The notes beneath the pieces were generated by a model, which saw only the letters and a list, made by a program, of their open reading frames with translations, was not told the origin of the DNA and ran no database searches. From contig CANJKZ010000823.1 of NCBI GenBank assembly GCA_947471745.1, forward strand, positions 310,001 to 374,000: a stretch of 64,000 nt of DNA. Direction: 5' to 3'. Position 1 is the first letter of the stretch. Each line of letters begins with the position of its first letter. This stretch comes from Closterium sp. Naga37s-1 (Eukaryota > Streptophyta > Zygnematophyceae > Desmidiales > Closteriaceae). The position numbers were made by a program, and so were the translations under genes. Shown here piece after piece: positions 51,401 through 60,349 of this stretch.

Positions 51401-53758
51401 AGGAATGCGGGGTAGCTCACAGTGCCACTGAGGGGAAAAGGGGGGAGGGGCGAGGGAGGAGGGGGGAGGAGGGAGTGTTGACAGCAATCCCAGCACTGAC
51501 AGGAGCCCGGAGTAGCTCACGGTGCCACTGAGGGGGCTGACGAGGGCCATAAGAGATGAGATGAGAGATTGAGTGAGAGCGAGCGAGTGCCCCACGTCCA
51601 TGGCATGGAATCGTCTCAGGAACTGCTTCGCCTCCCTCACCTCCACCCGAAACAGCTGCTCCAGCCGCCCAAACTCCACTCCACAGGGTTTCAACTTCAA
51701 CCTCCGAAACCCTTCCAGGGAGTGAGAAAGAATGTGTGAGTGAGTGAGTGAGTGAGCGAGTGAGAGTGAGAGAGTAAGAGGGGGGTAGAGCGGCTGTGCG
51801 CTCACCAGTGTCCCACGTCCATGGCATGGAATCGTCTCAGATACTGCTTCGCCTCCCTCACATCCACCCGGAACAGCTGCTCCAGCCGCCCAAACTCCAC
51901 GTTCGCCGTCCCCACCGGCAGCTTGAGCTTCTTTGCCTCGAGCGCCAGCAGCACGTTGCCAAAGGAGTGGTCTGTGAGGGCCAGGTTGCGGCGCCGCGCC
52001 ATGGCCAGACGGACCCTCTCGGCAAACTTCTTTGGGTCCCGCTTCTCCTCTTCTGTCGGCACAATCACCGGCAGATACTCCACCTGTGCCAGCAAGGGAG
52101 AGCAAGGGTGGTATCATGAGCATGAGATTCCGCGCCTCAAGAACCAGCAGCAGTTTCCGGGCCTCAGATGAAGGGAGCCAGCAGCACGTTCGCCGTCCCC
52201 ACCGGCAGCTTGAGCTTCTTTGCTTCAAGCGCCAGCAGCATGTTGCCAAAGGAGTGGTCTGTGAGGGCCAGGTTGAGGCGCCGCGCCATGGCCAGACGGA
52301 CTCGCTCGGCGAACTTGCGCGCGTCTCGCTTCTCCTCTTCTGTGAGAAAAATCACGGGTAGATATTCCACCTGTGAGCACGAAGGGTGTGGAGGGAAGGT
52401 GGGAAGGGATGGGGAGGGAAAAGGGGCCAGGACAGGGGGTTGAGGCACCGCGCCATGGCCAGACGGACTCGCTCGGCGAACTTGCGCGCGTCTCTCTTCT
52501 CCTCTTCTGTGGGGACGACCACCGGCAGATACTCCACCTGTGCCAGTGCAAGAAGAGTGCACGAGCAGGGGGGCAGGGGGAGAGGAAAAGCGGGAGAGGG
52601 AGAGGGAGCAAAAAGCAGAGGGCATTAACAAGGCGGCAGCTTCAGCTTCTCACTGACTCCCTCGCTCCCTCACTCTCCCCCTCACCTACTCACGCGCATG
52701 CGGTTGTGAGGCTGGGACATGATGCGCCACAGCAGGGTCATATTGGGGAGCCCTTCTCTCTCACTCGCACTCTCCCATCCCCGCCCCCTCGGGCACTGAC
52801 TCACGCGCATGCGGTTGTGGGGCTGGGACATGATGCGCCACAGCAGGCTCATATCGGGGAGCCCTTCGGCCACCCAGGAGGGGTCAAACGACGTGTAGGG
52901 GTAGGTCACCACCACTGGCTGCACCGGCAGGCCCGGAGCAAAGGCGCCCGTCTTGAAGGACACGAGGGAGCGGCCGTTGGTGGTGGTGGCTTCGGGGAAG
53001 AGCAGCACGCGCGCCCAGTCGTTGCACATGGCACGCTTCTTTATCTCGTATGATGCGTCCTTGCGTGATGTGGGGGACGCGCGGTCGACTGCTATGGCCT
53101 GGGGTGGAGGGGAGGGGAGGGGAGGGAAGGGAAGGGAAGGTATGAGGAAGGACGTGTAAGGGTAGGTCACCACCACTGGCTGCACTGGCAGGCCCGGAGC
53201 AAAGGCGCCCGTCTTGAAAATTGTTCATGTTCTTATTAGCAGTGAAATCCCATCAGCATGTTCTTATTAGCAGTGAACACCCACATAGGCATAGAGTCAG
53301 TAGATAGGCTTTTGTTTCGTGCACAACACCCACATAAACTAAGCAGGCATACCAGTTCTCAAGCCGACTCTGAAATTATCCTCCCACCCACTACCACCCA
53401 CTACCACCCACTCCCACCCACTACCACCCACTCCCACTCACTACCACCCTCTCCCACCCACTACCACCCACTCCCACCCACTCCCACCCACTCCCACCCA
53501 CTCCCACCCACTCCCACCCACGCACCTGAAGGGCCTTCATGATTGTCCCCGCTATGAAGATATTCATGTTCTCTTTAGCCGTGATGATCATCGGCAGGTG
53601 AGCCATGAAAAGGAACACTGGATCGACAAACGTCACGTGGTTGCACACGAGTATGGGCGCCTCTGCTCTGGATGCGACCTTGCCTTTCACCTGAATAGAC
53701 GGGTGAGGGAGGGTGGGGTTGGGAGGGTGAGGATGAGGGTGAGGAGGGTGAGGGTGAG

Positions 53759-53831
<73 letters not shown>

Positions 53832-55789
53832 GGGTTGGGAAGGTGACGTGGTTGCAAACGAGGATAGGCGCCTCTGCTCTGGAAGCAGGCTTGCCTTTCA
53901 CCTGCATAGAGGAGTGGGAGTGGTGTGGGTCGAGATGGGGGATAGGCAGAGGAGAGCACAGCATGGCAGGTGAGCCATAAACAGGAACACACTGGGTCGA
54001 CAAAGGTCACGTGGTTGCACACGAGGATGGGCGCCTCTGCCCTGGACGCGACCTTGCCCTTCACTCACCTCAATCCAGACCAGGCGACGAGAAGGCCTCA
54101 TGGCGGACTATGAGGCGCCTTTGAGGCGCCTATTGAGGCGACTTTTGAGGCGACTTTTGAGGCGCCTTTTGAGGCGCCTCAAAATTCGTAGCAGCAGCAG
54201 GTACAACGCGCCAAGCCCAGTCACTCACCTCCATCCAGAGGACGAGAAGGCCACGCCAGGTGTTAACAGGCCACAAGATAAGCAAGCAAGCAGCAAGCGA
54301 GCAAGCACCTAGTCTCAGCTGTAGCAGCAGCTGTAGCAGCAGCTGTATGCCGAATCCCATCACTCACAGTAGCTCACCTCAATCCAGTTGTAACCGCAGG
54401 CAAAGAGAACGCCACGTGTCAGAAGCTTAGCGGGCCACAGAATATTCCTCCTCCACTTGGGGAAGGGCCTGCAGAGGCGACAGGGAAATGGGGAGGAGAG
54501 AGAGGGGAGATGAGGACGGGAAGAGGGGGAGAGAGGGGGGAGATGGGGACGGGAAGAGGGGGAGAGAGGGGGGAGATGGGGACGGGAAGAGGGGGAGAGA
54601 GGGGGGAGATGAGGACGGGAAGAGGGGGAGAGAGGGGGGAGATGAGGACGGGAAGAGGGGGAGAGAGAGGGGAGATGGGGACGGGAAGAGGGGGAGAGAG
54701 GGGGAGATGAGGACGGGAAGAGGGGGAGAGAGAGGGGAGATGGGGACGGGAAGAGGGGGAGAGAGAGGGGAGATGGGGACGGGAAGAGGGGGAGAGAGCG
54801 GGGAGATGGGGACGGGAAGAGGGGGAGAGAGAGGGGAGATGGGGACGGGAAGAGGGGGAGAGAGAGGGGAGATGGGGACGGGAAGAGGGGGAGAGAGCGG
54901 GGAGATGGGGACGGGAAGAGGGGGAGAGAGCGGGGAGATGGGGACGGGAAGAGGGGAGAAAGCGGGCCACAGGACATTCCTCCTCCACGTGGGGAAGGGC
55001 CTGCAGAGGCGACAGGGAAGTGGGGAGGAGAGCCATTGAGTGGACTCAAATGCCCCTTGGGATTGGGAAACAAATTCTGAGTAAACTCAAAAATCGCCTT
55101 GGAATCGGAAAGAATTTTGATAATTTTCCGCCGTTTGATAATGGAACAAGCACCCCACCCACCCCCTCATCCCACTCCCGAATCGCGCCCAGAAAAAAGG
55201 AGTAAAGGGGTAACCGACTCGACTGTCCAATATCTAAAATTCTATTTGGAAAAGCGCCTAGAAGTTTTACTCCATCACTTCACCCAGTCCCCACAGACGA
55301 CAAACGGGACACCGGGAGCCGTCTTTGCGGGAACGACATTGATAAGCAAAGAGAAAAGCGATACTGCGAACGGATAATTAACTAGCTAAGGGTAAGCAAT
55401 AAGCAAAGAGATAAGTAGTCAACAATCATTCATCCAACCAGCAAAATGTTGGAGTTGCTTCCGAGAATTCTCAAAAGCAACTTCAAAAGAGACAAGCAGT
55501 CAGCAATCTTTTGTCAAATTAGCAAAATGCGTCGAGGAGTAAGTTACTTGGTGTGGATGTGCTTCGCGCCGATCAGCGCCAGTCGCGCGAAGAAGTATCC
55601 GAAAATAAAGCAGACGAACATGAGCACCGCGCGCACGAGGAACACGGGGAACATCAGTGTCAGCTTAACGATCTCGTAAAGCGTATCGATCGGCGCGCTG
55701 TGGTTCACGAACGGATTAAACGGCTCGTCCGGCTGCCTCGGCGGAGCGCCGAACGGAAGCCTCTCGTGAGATCGCTTCTTGCTCGCCAT
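48423..55789 (-). CDS. LPEAT2: Lysophospholipid acyltransferase with EF-hands (LPEAT2/LPCAT-like), eight exons
   Basis: Exons (minus): 55789-55548, 54468-54378, 53690-53526, 53098-52805, 52083-51806, 50241-50124, 49446-49288, 48590-48423; 504 residues, all phases close. It transfers acyl groups from acyl-CoA to lysophospholipids at endomembranes. Exon 1 has a hydrophobic segment (LYEIVKLTLMFPVFLVRAV). Exon 3 has the acyltransferase HX4D motif NHVTFVDP. Exon 4 has LLFPEATTTNGRSL, where most relatives have FPEG. Exon 5 has VEYLPVIVPTEEEK and HSFGNVLLALEA. Exon 6 has a degenerate EF-hand (DFLDTNERGTINFRE). Exon 7 has a canonical one (DLDGDGRLTAQE). Exon 8 ends AKVEEESSEVTSN. Architecture and length agree with Arabidopsis LPEAT2 (about 540 residues), whose symbol I borrow. 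Nearly every exon has edge copies in its flanking introns, so automatic models of this gene are likely to be wrong. Confidence 0.93.
48650..49150 (-). repeat. Four acceptor-edge copies of LPEAT2 exon 8
   Basis: Upstream of the terminal exon (48590-48423) lie copies near 49087-49146, 48948-48995, 48790-48830 and 48655-48718. Each encodes a variant of LAKLC(E/D)LL and keeps GCAG or similar at its start. At 48905-48945 an 18-bp GGTTCATTCCAGGAGAGA unit is itself doubled. Confidence 0.82.
49515..50070 (-). repeat. Four acceptor-edge copies of LPEAT2 exon 7
   Basis: Copies of the FLAGLVFVSRHPQFHDSV edge near 50015-50070, 49840-49885, 49680-49762 and 49520-49605 precede the full exon (49446-49288). 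The last copy reaches EKAFKW before diverging. The one near 49860 is very decayed. Confidence 0.8.
49885..49970. repeat. 23-bp repeat in LPEAT2 intron 6
   Basis: Units of GGGGAGAGAGGGGAATTGGAG, three to four copies. Confidence 0.8.
50072..50122. repeat. 10-bp TCACTGCACC repeat at the exon 6 donor
   Basis: About five units lie directly next to the exon 6 donor (50124), within intron 6. Confidence 0.8.
50310..51530 (-). repeat. Array of about 10 acceptor-edge copies of LPEAT2 exon 6
   Basis: Full exon 6 (50241-50124) opens CAG/TGGCACTGTGAGCTATCCC. Related edges, usually starting CAG/TGGCAC(C/T)GTGAGCTA, occur upstream near 50395, 50595, 50725, 50813, 50925, 51070, 51172, 51290, 51430 and 51530. 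Most run only 40-60 bp into the exon (GTVSY(P/S)GLLS type). The copy at 50395-50310 is longer. Minus-strand pyrimidine tracts precede them, so each resembles a real 3' splice site. Confidence 0.87.
50791..51504 (-). repeat. 357-bp tandem duplication inside the exon-6 array
   Basis: 50791-51147 and 51148-51504 are nearly identical, each with three exon-edge copies. It is the youngest step visible in the array. Confidence 0.88.
51590..51700 (-). repeat. Donor-edge copy of LPEAT2 exon 5
   Basis: VEFGRLEQLFRVEVREAKQ and FHAMDVGH recur about 215 bp downstream of the exon 5 end at 51806, with modest divergence. Confidence 0.85.
52164..52540 (-). repeat. Two acceptor-edge copies of LPEAT2 exon 5
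   Basis: 52540-52450 and 52372-52185 each restart at CAG/GTGGA(G/A)TA(T/C)CT and encode VEYLPV, EEEKRDARKFAERVRLAMAR. The second extends to LPVGTANV before diverging. Both precede the full exon (52083-51806). Confidence 0.87.
52692..52755 (-). repeat. Donor-edge copy of LPEAT2 exon 4
   Basis: GLPNMTLLWRIMSQPHNRMR and a GTGAGT donor recur downstream of the exon 4 end (52805). Confidence 0.87.
53145..53220 (-). repeat. Partial copy of LPEAT2 exon 4 upstream of the exon
   Basis: The stretch FKTGAFAPGLPVQPVVVTYP recurs before exon 4 (53098-52805), without the exon's own 5' edge. Confidence 0.82.
53385..53522. repeat. CCCACTACCAC / CCCACTCCCAC repeat at the exon 3 donor
   Basis: About 20 units of 6-12 bp run up to the exon 3 donor (53526). 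Confidence 0.85.
53715..53835. repeat. GGGTGA hexamer repeat in LPEAT2 intron 2
   Basis: About 17 units, G-rich on the plus strand; the transcript is pyrimidine-rich here, next to an exon 3 copy. Confidence 0.9.
53838..54064 (-). repeat. Two acceptor-edge copies of LPEAT2 exon 3
   Basis: KGK(V/P)ASRAEAPILVCNHVTF recurs at 54064-53990 and 53905-53838 before the full exon (53690-53526). The first copy runs into VDPV. Both keep the HX4 part of the catalytic motif. Confidence 0.87.
54068..54285 (-). repeat. Donor-edge copies of LPEAT2 exon 2
   Basis: Copies near 54285-54219 (ILWPVNTWRG, WME/GTGAGT) and 54100-54068 (WIE/GTGAGT) lie downstream of the exon 2 end at 54378. Between them is a short run of GAGGCGCCT/TTGAGGCG units. 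Confidence 0.78.
54491..54958. repeat. 33-bp minisatellite in LPEAT2 intron 1
   Basis: About 14 units (GGGAAGAGGGGGAGAGAG then GGGAGATGGGGAC), purine-rich on plus. Bounded on the far side by an acceptor-edge copy of exon 2 (54960-55017, GCAGGCCCTTCCCCACGTGG on minus). Confidence 0.9.
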
Positions 55790-56632
55790 TGCGAAGTTTC
55801 CGGGCAGACAAAGCTCTTCCCGATGGACGTCCTAAAAACCAATAGGGTATCAACAGAAATAGCCTTGCAGCGCCAGAAGAATTCCGACTGCCTGCGATTA
55901 CGGAAATCCCTGGGTGCCTAAGACTAGAAACTCCTGCTCAAAATTAAGGAGTCTTCATTGAACATACTAACAAAGGCAAGTCAGAACTAGGAGTGAAATC
56001 AGAACTAGGACTAGGGGGATCACAGGAGGTTGTAGCTTGTCAGTCCCTCTGGCCTGCCAGAATACGTCACAGTAAGAATTGCAGATGACTCGAAGCGGTA
56101 ACGTGGCCTCCAGAACGATTCTGTAAATATACGCGTCGGTGGTGTACGTCAAGAACGGCCCCAATTTGAGAATATTCATTCCGCACTTCCGCACAGCTGC
56201 TCCGCCAAGGTGCTTGTCCACCGTGCTGTTCCTCCCCGTGGCTTTTCCCCTTGCGGGTCCCCCGTGCCGCGGATTTGGGGATTGCGCAGTTGGTCCGCGC
56301 ACCTGGAAAATCCCGCGTACCGTTCAATCGCAGCGACCGCCAATCGCACTAAAGGGGGCAAAACGGCAATCAGGCGAGCCTCTAATAAGTAGCACATTAT
56401 TGGGACCGCACTTTCGTACTACAATGCGTTACAGCTATACGAAGCCCTGAGATTGTTGCCCTAGTCCTTGAACTTTGCAACCTAAATAAGCAAGCTTGAT
56501 AGATATCTAAACCTTTACTTAGAACCGCCCTGATTATACACTCGGATTCTTGATGGCCGCCTCGCATCATCTCAACCTGAACACCAACAGACACACAAGG
56601 GGAAACAAAAACCATGAAAGCAGACCCGGACA
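55790..56632. other. Between two same-strand genes, no gene recognised
   Basis: 5' flank of the LPEAT2-like gene and 3' flank of the DUF5522 gene. Short frames here lack any defendable support. Confidence 0.5.
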
Positions 56633-57256
56633 TCATTTGCAAACGGATGCATCCTCCTCAACAGTCGACAAGATAACAACACGGTGTAACGACAATGCAG
56701 TAACATACACCGCATGCATCACATATCGAATCGCTGCAATCCACCTGCTGAACCGGCTGGCAGGCGCAGGCGCTTGGATCTCCACAAACGTGGGAACGAA
56801 TGGCAGGCGAGCAGTAGGAGCAGCTCCAGCCAATGACGGGCGAGATGATGGAGGAGAGGAAGAGGAAGCAAGCCGGGAAACTGCCTCCTCTGTGCTAACA
56901 TGCTGCCATGTGCCTGCTTCGTGCATGAGAACTCGGAACTGGTTGGGTTAGAGAGGAGGAGAGAGGGAGGGAGGGATCAGGTGACTGGCAAGTGCCTGCT
57001 TCATAGGAAGTGTGGAAGAGAGGAAGTGTGCCAGAGAGGAAGTAGAGTAACCCAGATGGTTTCAGGGGAGACGAGCCCAGTGGCAGTGGTGGTGCCTTGA
57101 CTTTCTGAGACAAAGCAATGGCTGCTGGGTCTAGGGGATGGGGTCAGGACTGGCTGAGCCGAAGGCGTACCTGGGATGGTTGCAGGAGAGTCGAACCTCG
57201 TGCGAGTGGTGCCGTTCTGATGAGTGACTGGTGCTCGAACACTGGCTTCACTGGGA

Positions 57257-57293
<37 letters not shown>

Positions 57294-60200
57294 ACTCTCT
57301 GACCCAGTGGCAGCGACAGGAGGCATAGCAGCAGCAGAAGTGGCAGCAGCAGGAGTGGCAGGAGTAGCAGCAGCAGCAGCGGCAGTGGCAGCAGCACTGT
57401 GTGAAGCAGCGGTTGAGAGAGGGAGAGGGAGGGGAGACACGACCGAATGCACCTGCAAGGGAAGCAAGGGCGAGGAGGAGGAGAGGGGCAACGGGATAAG
57501 GTGGAAGAGGGCAGGGGGCAGAAAGCAGAGGGCACTGGCTGAAGCAGCGGGAGTGGATGAAGCAGCAGTGGGTAAAGCAGGGTGTTTTTGAGAATTCTCA
57601 AAAACACCCTGCAGCAGTGGGTAAGGCAGAGGTTGATAAGGGGAGAGCGAGAGAAGAAACAACCAAATGCACCTGCACAGGGAGCAAGGTAAGGAGGAGA
57701 GGGACAACGGGATAAGGGGGAAGGGGGCAGGGTGGGGGTCAACAGAGGCATAAGGCCACTGAAAGCACTACCTGAGAGTTGACAGAAGAATCTAATTGTT
57801 GAAGCAGAGGGGCACGGAGGAGGGAGCATAGGACAGGGGATTGCAGATGCCTAAGGCCACTGACAACATTACCTCAGAATGCCCAACGTGCTGAAGCCAC
57901 TGAATTAAGTGCTGACTCAGATGAGAACTCACCTGGGACTTGAGCGAGGAGTGAAGAGCAGACTGAAGCACAGACGCCCAGCTGGGCGTGAATCCATCCA
58001 CACTGATCGTTCCTGCACTCATCTCCTCACACCCTACTCGTGCTGTTGCTGCTGCTCCTCCTCCTCCTCTTCCTGCTCCCACTTCTGCTTCTGCTCCTCC
58101 CTGACACCCACATCCTGACTTCTTCAAATTCCCACCCCCACTCTCATGCACCCCTTGTGGTTTCTCCTGCCCCTCCTCCTGCCCCTTCTCCCGCCCTTCC
58201 TCCTGCCCTTTTCCCTGCCCCTTCTCCTCCCCCTCGCCTCCCCTCACCTCAATCCTATCCCCGTTACAGAGGGCCTCGCATCCCTCTACAGGGACTGCGA
58301 GCAGCGGGCGTTTCAGCGCCAGGGATTGGTCCATCACTGCCCGTATAGAGACGGGCAGGCAGCAAAGAGTTTCAGCTGCCCGAGAAGCGGCTGCTGCTGG
58401 TACATCGGCCGTAACAGTCACGGCAGCTGTAGCAGCTACACCAGTTGTAGCGGCTACATCAGGAATGCTGGCGGGAGAGAGGACTTGCCCTGAGTGCGGG
58501 TCAAAGAGAGTTGTCAGCACGACATTGTGTGTTGACGAAGCGATTGACGTGGCGGATTTTGATTGGTTGGTGAGAGCCTGCGGGCGGAAGGAACGTGAGA
58601 GACCATGATCTGCAATTTCTAGCAGAAAGCAAATGATGATAATAACAGTAGTCATAATAATAATAGACGTAATAATAATAGTGATAATAATAATAATAAT
58701 TAACGGTGGGAGGACCAAACAGTACTAACCAAACTTGCTAGTAACCGACCGAGAGTTAAGAAACAGAGCTTTGCTTGAACCAAATAACGATATCTATCAC
58801 CACCTGCAGGGCGAGGAGAGCGGGCAGGCTGCCGTCCCAGAGCAGGGCGAGCGCAGGGGAGGAGGGAGGGAGCAGGACCCAACACCGTAGTGCGAGATTC
58901 ACACCTATCGCCTGCGAGGGCGACAGGTGACAATACCTGGAAGGCAACAACAACAGAGAAATCATCTCACCTGCAGGGCGAGGAGGGCTGGCAGGCTGCC
59001 GTCCCAGAGCAGGGCGAGCGCAGGGGAGGAGGGAACAGTGCCCTTGGTGGGAGCGAGCAGCATGGGCTCCTGCGAGAGCGGTGAGATTAGTGCGAAGGTT
59101 GTAGTGATTCAAGGGGCGGTTTTGTCAGGATAGAACAGTGTGAGCTGCCTGTTTGGAGAGGGACAAGTACTAGGCGCGAATCCATATGATGGTTACCAGG
59201 TAACTGCAGCGAACGGACAACTCAAAGCGAAGGAGTTGGTTCGTGAGATGAAGGCGTTGATGCGCCACACATCGTAGTGAGGGCATTATATCGAGCATTA
59301 TCACGTGAGTGAGAGGAACGCTGTGGTGGTTACCTGGTAACCACAGTGAATGGTCAACTCACAGTGAGGGAGTTGGTTCGTGACATGAATGCATTGGTGC
59401 GCACAGCATAATGACCAAACGGGCAGTGCCTGGAACCCAAAGGGAGAGCACAGGGAGAGGGACGAAGAGAGGAAGGGGTCAGACAGTGGGGGAGGGAGGA
59501 GAGGGGGAAGGGTGGGGGTCAACGGATGAAGGGTCGCTGCAGCACAGAATCACGCAGAATCAGATCCAATCGGTCTTGCGCTTGCTGAAAGAGAAAATCA
59601 GACAGAATCGAATCCATGCGCACCTGCATTTATTGCCGCAGCAGCGACCAGGCTTGAGGAGAGCCGGCGCCGTGAAGACCGAATAGCCTGTTGCGAAGCA
59701 CGGAGGCACGGAGCACGGAACGACGCTTGGGTGATTAGTACGAAAAGTCAAGGGGGACACTGGAAACTGGCTTGCGGAGAACCGGCGCCGTGAAATCCGA
59801 ATAGCCTGTCCGAAAACACGAAACATGGGACGCGGGACACGAAACATGGGACATGGGAGACAGGATATATAGGCGAACCCAGCGTCAAAAGGGAGACTGA
59901 AACAGGCGAGTCTCACCTGATTCAGGGTATGTGTACGTGGAATTCCCCGCTCGGCAAGGCGCGTGGTGAGCCTCCTCCGCTTCTTCTCCCGAATCCACGT
60001 AGTCAACGCCAACTCATCGTCGAAACGAGACGATCCGCACCTGTTTCAGGGTCGGCGTAGGTCGAATTTCCCGCCGCGCACACCGCGCGGTGCGTCTGCT
60101 AGACGTCGAACCCCCGATACTAGTCGAACACCAGATCCCGGTAGCAACGGGAATGAACGCCTGTTCACCTGTTTCAGGGTCGATGTAGGTGGAATCTCCC

Positions 60201-60349
60201 GCCGCGCACGCCGCGCGGTGCGCCTCCTCCACGTCGACCCCCAGATCCACCCCCCACACGCCTCCTCCAATAATCTCCTCCGAGGAGGAAGAGGAGGAAC
60301 GGCACGAGGGTGAGTCGCCCTCATACCTCTCCTCTGGATTCGCCGGCAT
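56633..60349 (-). CDS. DUF5522 module plus PP-loop ATPase-like region, seven exons proposed
   Basis: Exons (minus): 60349-60169, 59687-59624, 59429-59363, 59069-58971, 58577-57933, 57452-57171, 56938-56633; 547 residues if all are right, phases close. Exons 1-3 give a DUF5522 module: EEAHRAACAAGDSTYIDPETG, here in parts (AHRAACAAGDSTYIDPETG), GYSVFTAPALLKPGRCCGNK and CRHCPFGHYAVR, a Cys-rich CC..C..C pattern. Exon 4 (SSPALALLWDGSLPALLALQ) sits where relatives, as I recall them, carry the PP-loop LFWSGGKDSFLAL; the SGGKDS signature is absent. Exon 5 gives HNVVLTTLFDPHSGQVL and ALKRPLLAVPVEGCEAL, fitting the diphthine-ammonia-ligase-like family, then Ala/Glu/Gly-rich sequence. Exons 6-7 are supported by splice sites, phase and upstream edge copies, not by homology. 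Function unknown; loss of the PP-loop suggests no ordinary ATP-pyrophosphatase activity. Confidence 0.72.
56985..57005 (-). repeat. Edge copy of proposed exon 7
   Basis: ATGAAGCAGGCACTTGCCAG upstream resembles the start of proposed exon 7 (ACGAAGCAGGCACATGGCAG). Confidence 0.5.
57577..57612. repeat. Perfect 36-bp palindrome in an intron
   Basis: Arms GCAGGGTGTTTTTGAGAA and its exact complement meet at an EcoRI-like centre. Flanked by direct repeats of CAGCAGTGGGTAA. Shared in imperfect form with 42874-42905. Confidence 0.9.
57620..57690 (-). repeat. Acceptor-edge copy of proposed exon 6
   Basis: GCAG/GTGCATTTGGTTGTTTC precedes the proposed exon's GCAG/GTGCATTCGGTCGTGTC by about 230 bp. Confidence 0.7.
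58800..58895 (-). repeat. Donor-edge copy of exon 4 of the DUF5522 gene
   Basis: SSPALALLWDGSLPALLALQ and a CAG/GTGGTG donor recur downstream of the exon 4 end (58971) with almost no change. Confidence 0.87.
59219..59290 (-). repeat. Donor-edge copy of exon 3 of the DUF5522 gene
   Basis: NAF(M/I)SRTNS is repeated about 120 bp downstream of the exon 3 end (59363). Confidence 0.75.
59757..59820 (-). repeat. Acceptor-edge copy of exon 2 of the DUF5522 gene
   Basis: ACAG/GCTATTCGGATTTCACGG before the true exon 2 start ACAG/GCTATTCGGTCTTCACGG. Confidence 0.82.
59919..60120 (-). repeat. Two donor-edge copies of exon 1 of the DUF5522 gene
   Basis: 60115-60045 encodes AHRAVCAAGNSTYADPET and 59990-59919 encodes AHHAPCRAGNSTYTYPES. 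Both end in CAG/GTG donors like the real one at 60169. Confidence 0.85.

Noticed and set aside
50585..52249. 554-codon minus-strand frame through the exon-edge array
   Set aside because: It joins exon 5 copies, introns and edge repeats in one frame without regard to splice sites; the spliced model with closing phases explains the conserved parts better.
54360..55073. 237-codon Ser/Pro/Leu frame and its plus-strand partner
   Set aside because: Translations of the 33-bp minisatellite in intron 1 of the LPEAT2-like gene; only 54378-54468 within it is exon.
55967..56302. 111-codon minus-strand frame with a hydrophobic end
   Set aside because: No splice, start or family evidence; it lies in the gap between two genes and is not distinguishable from chance.
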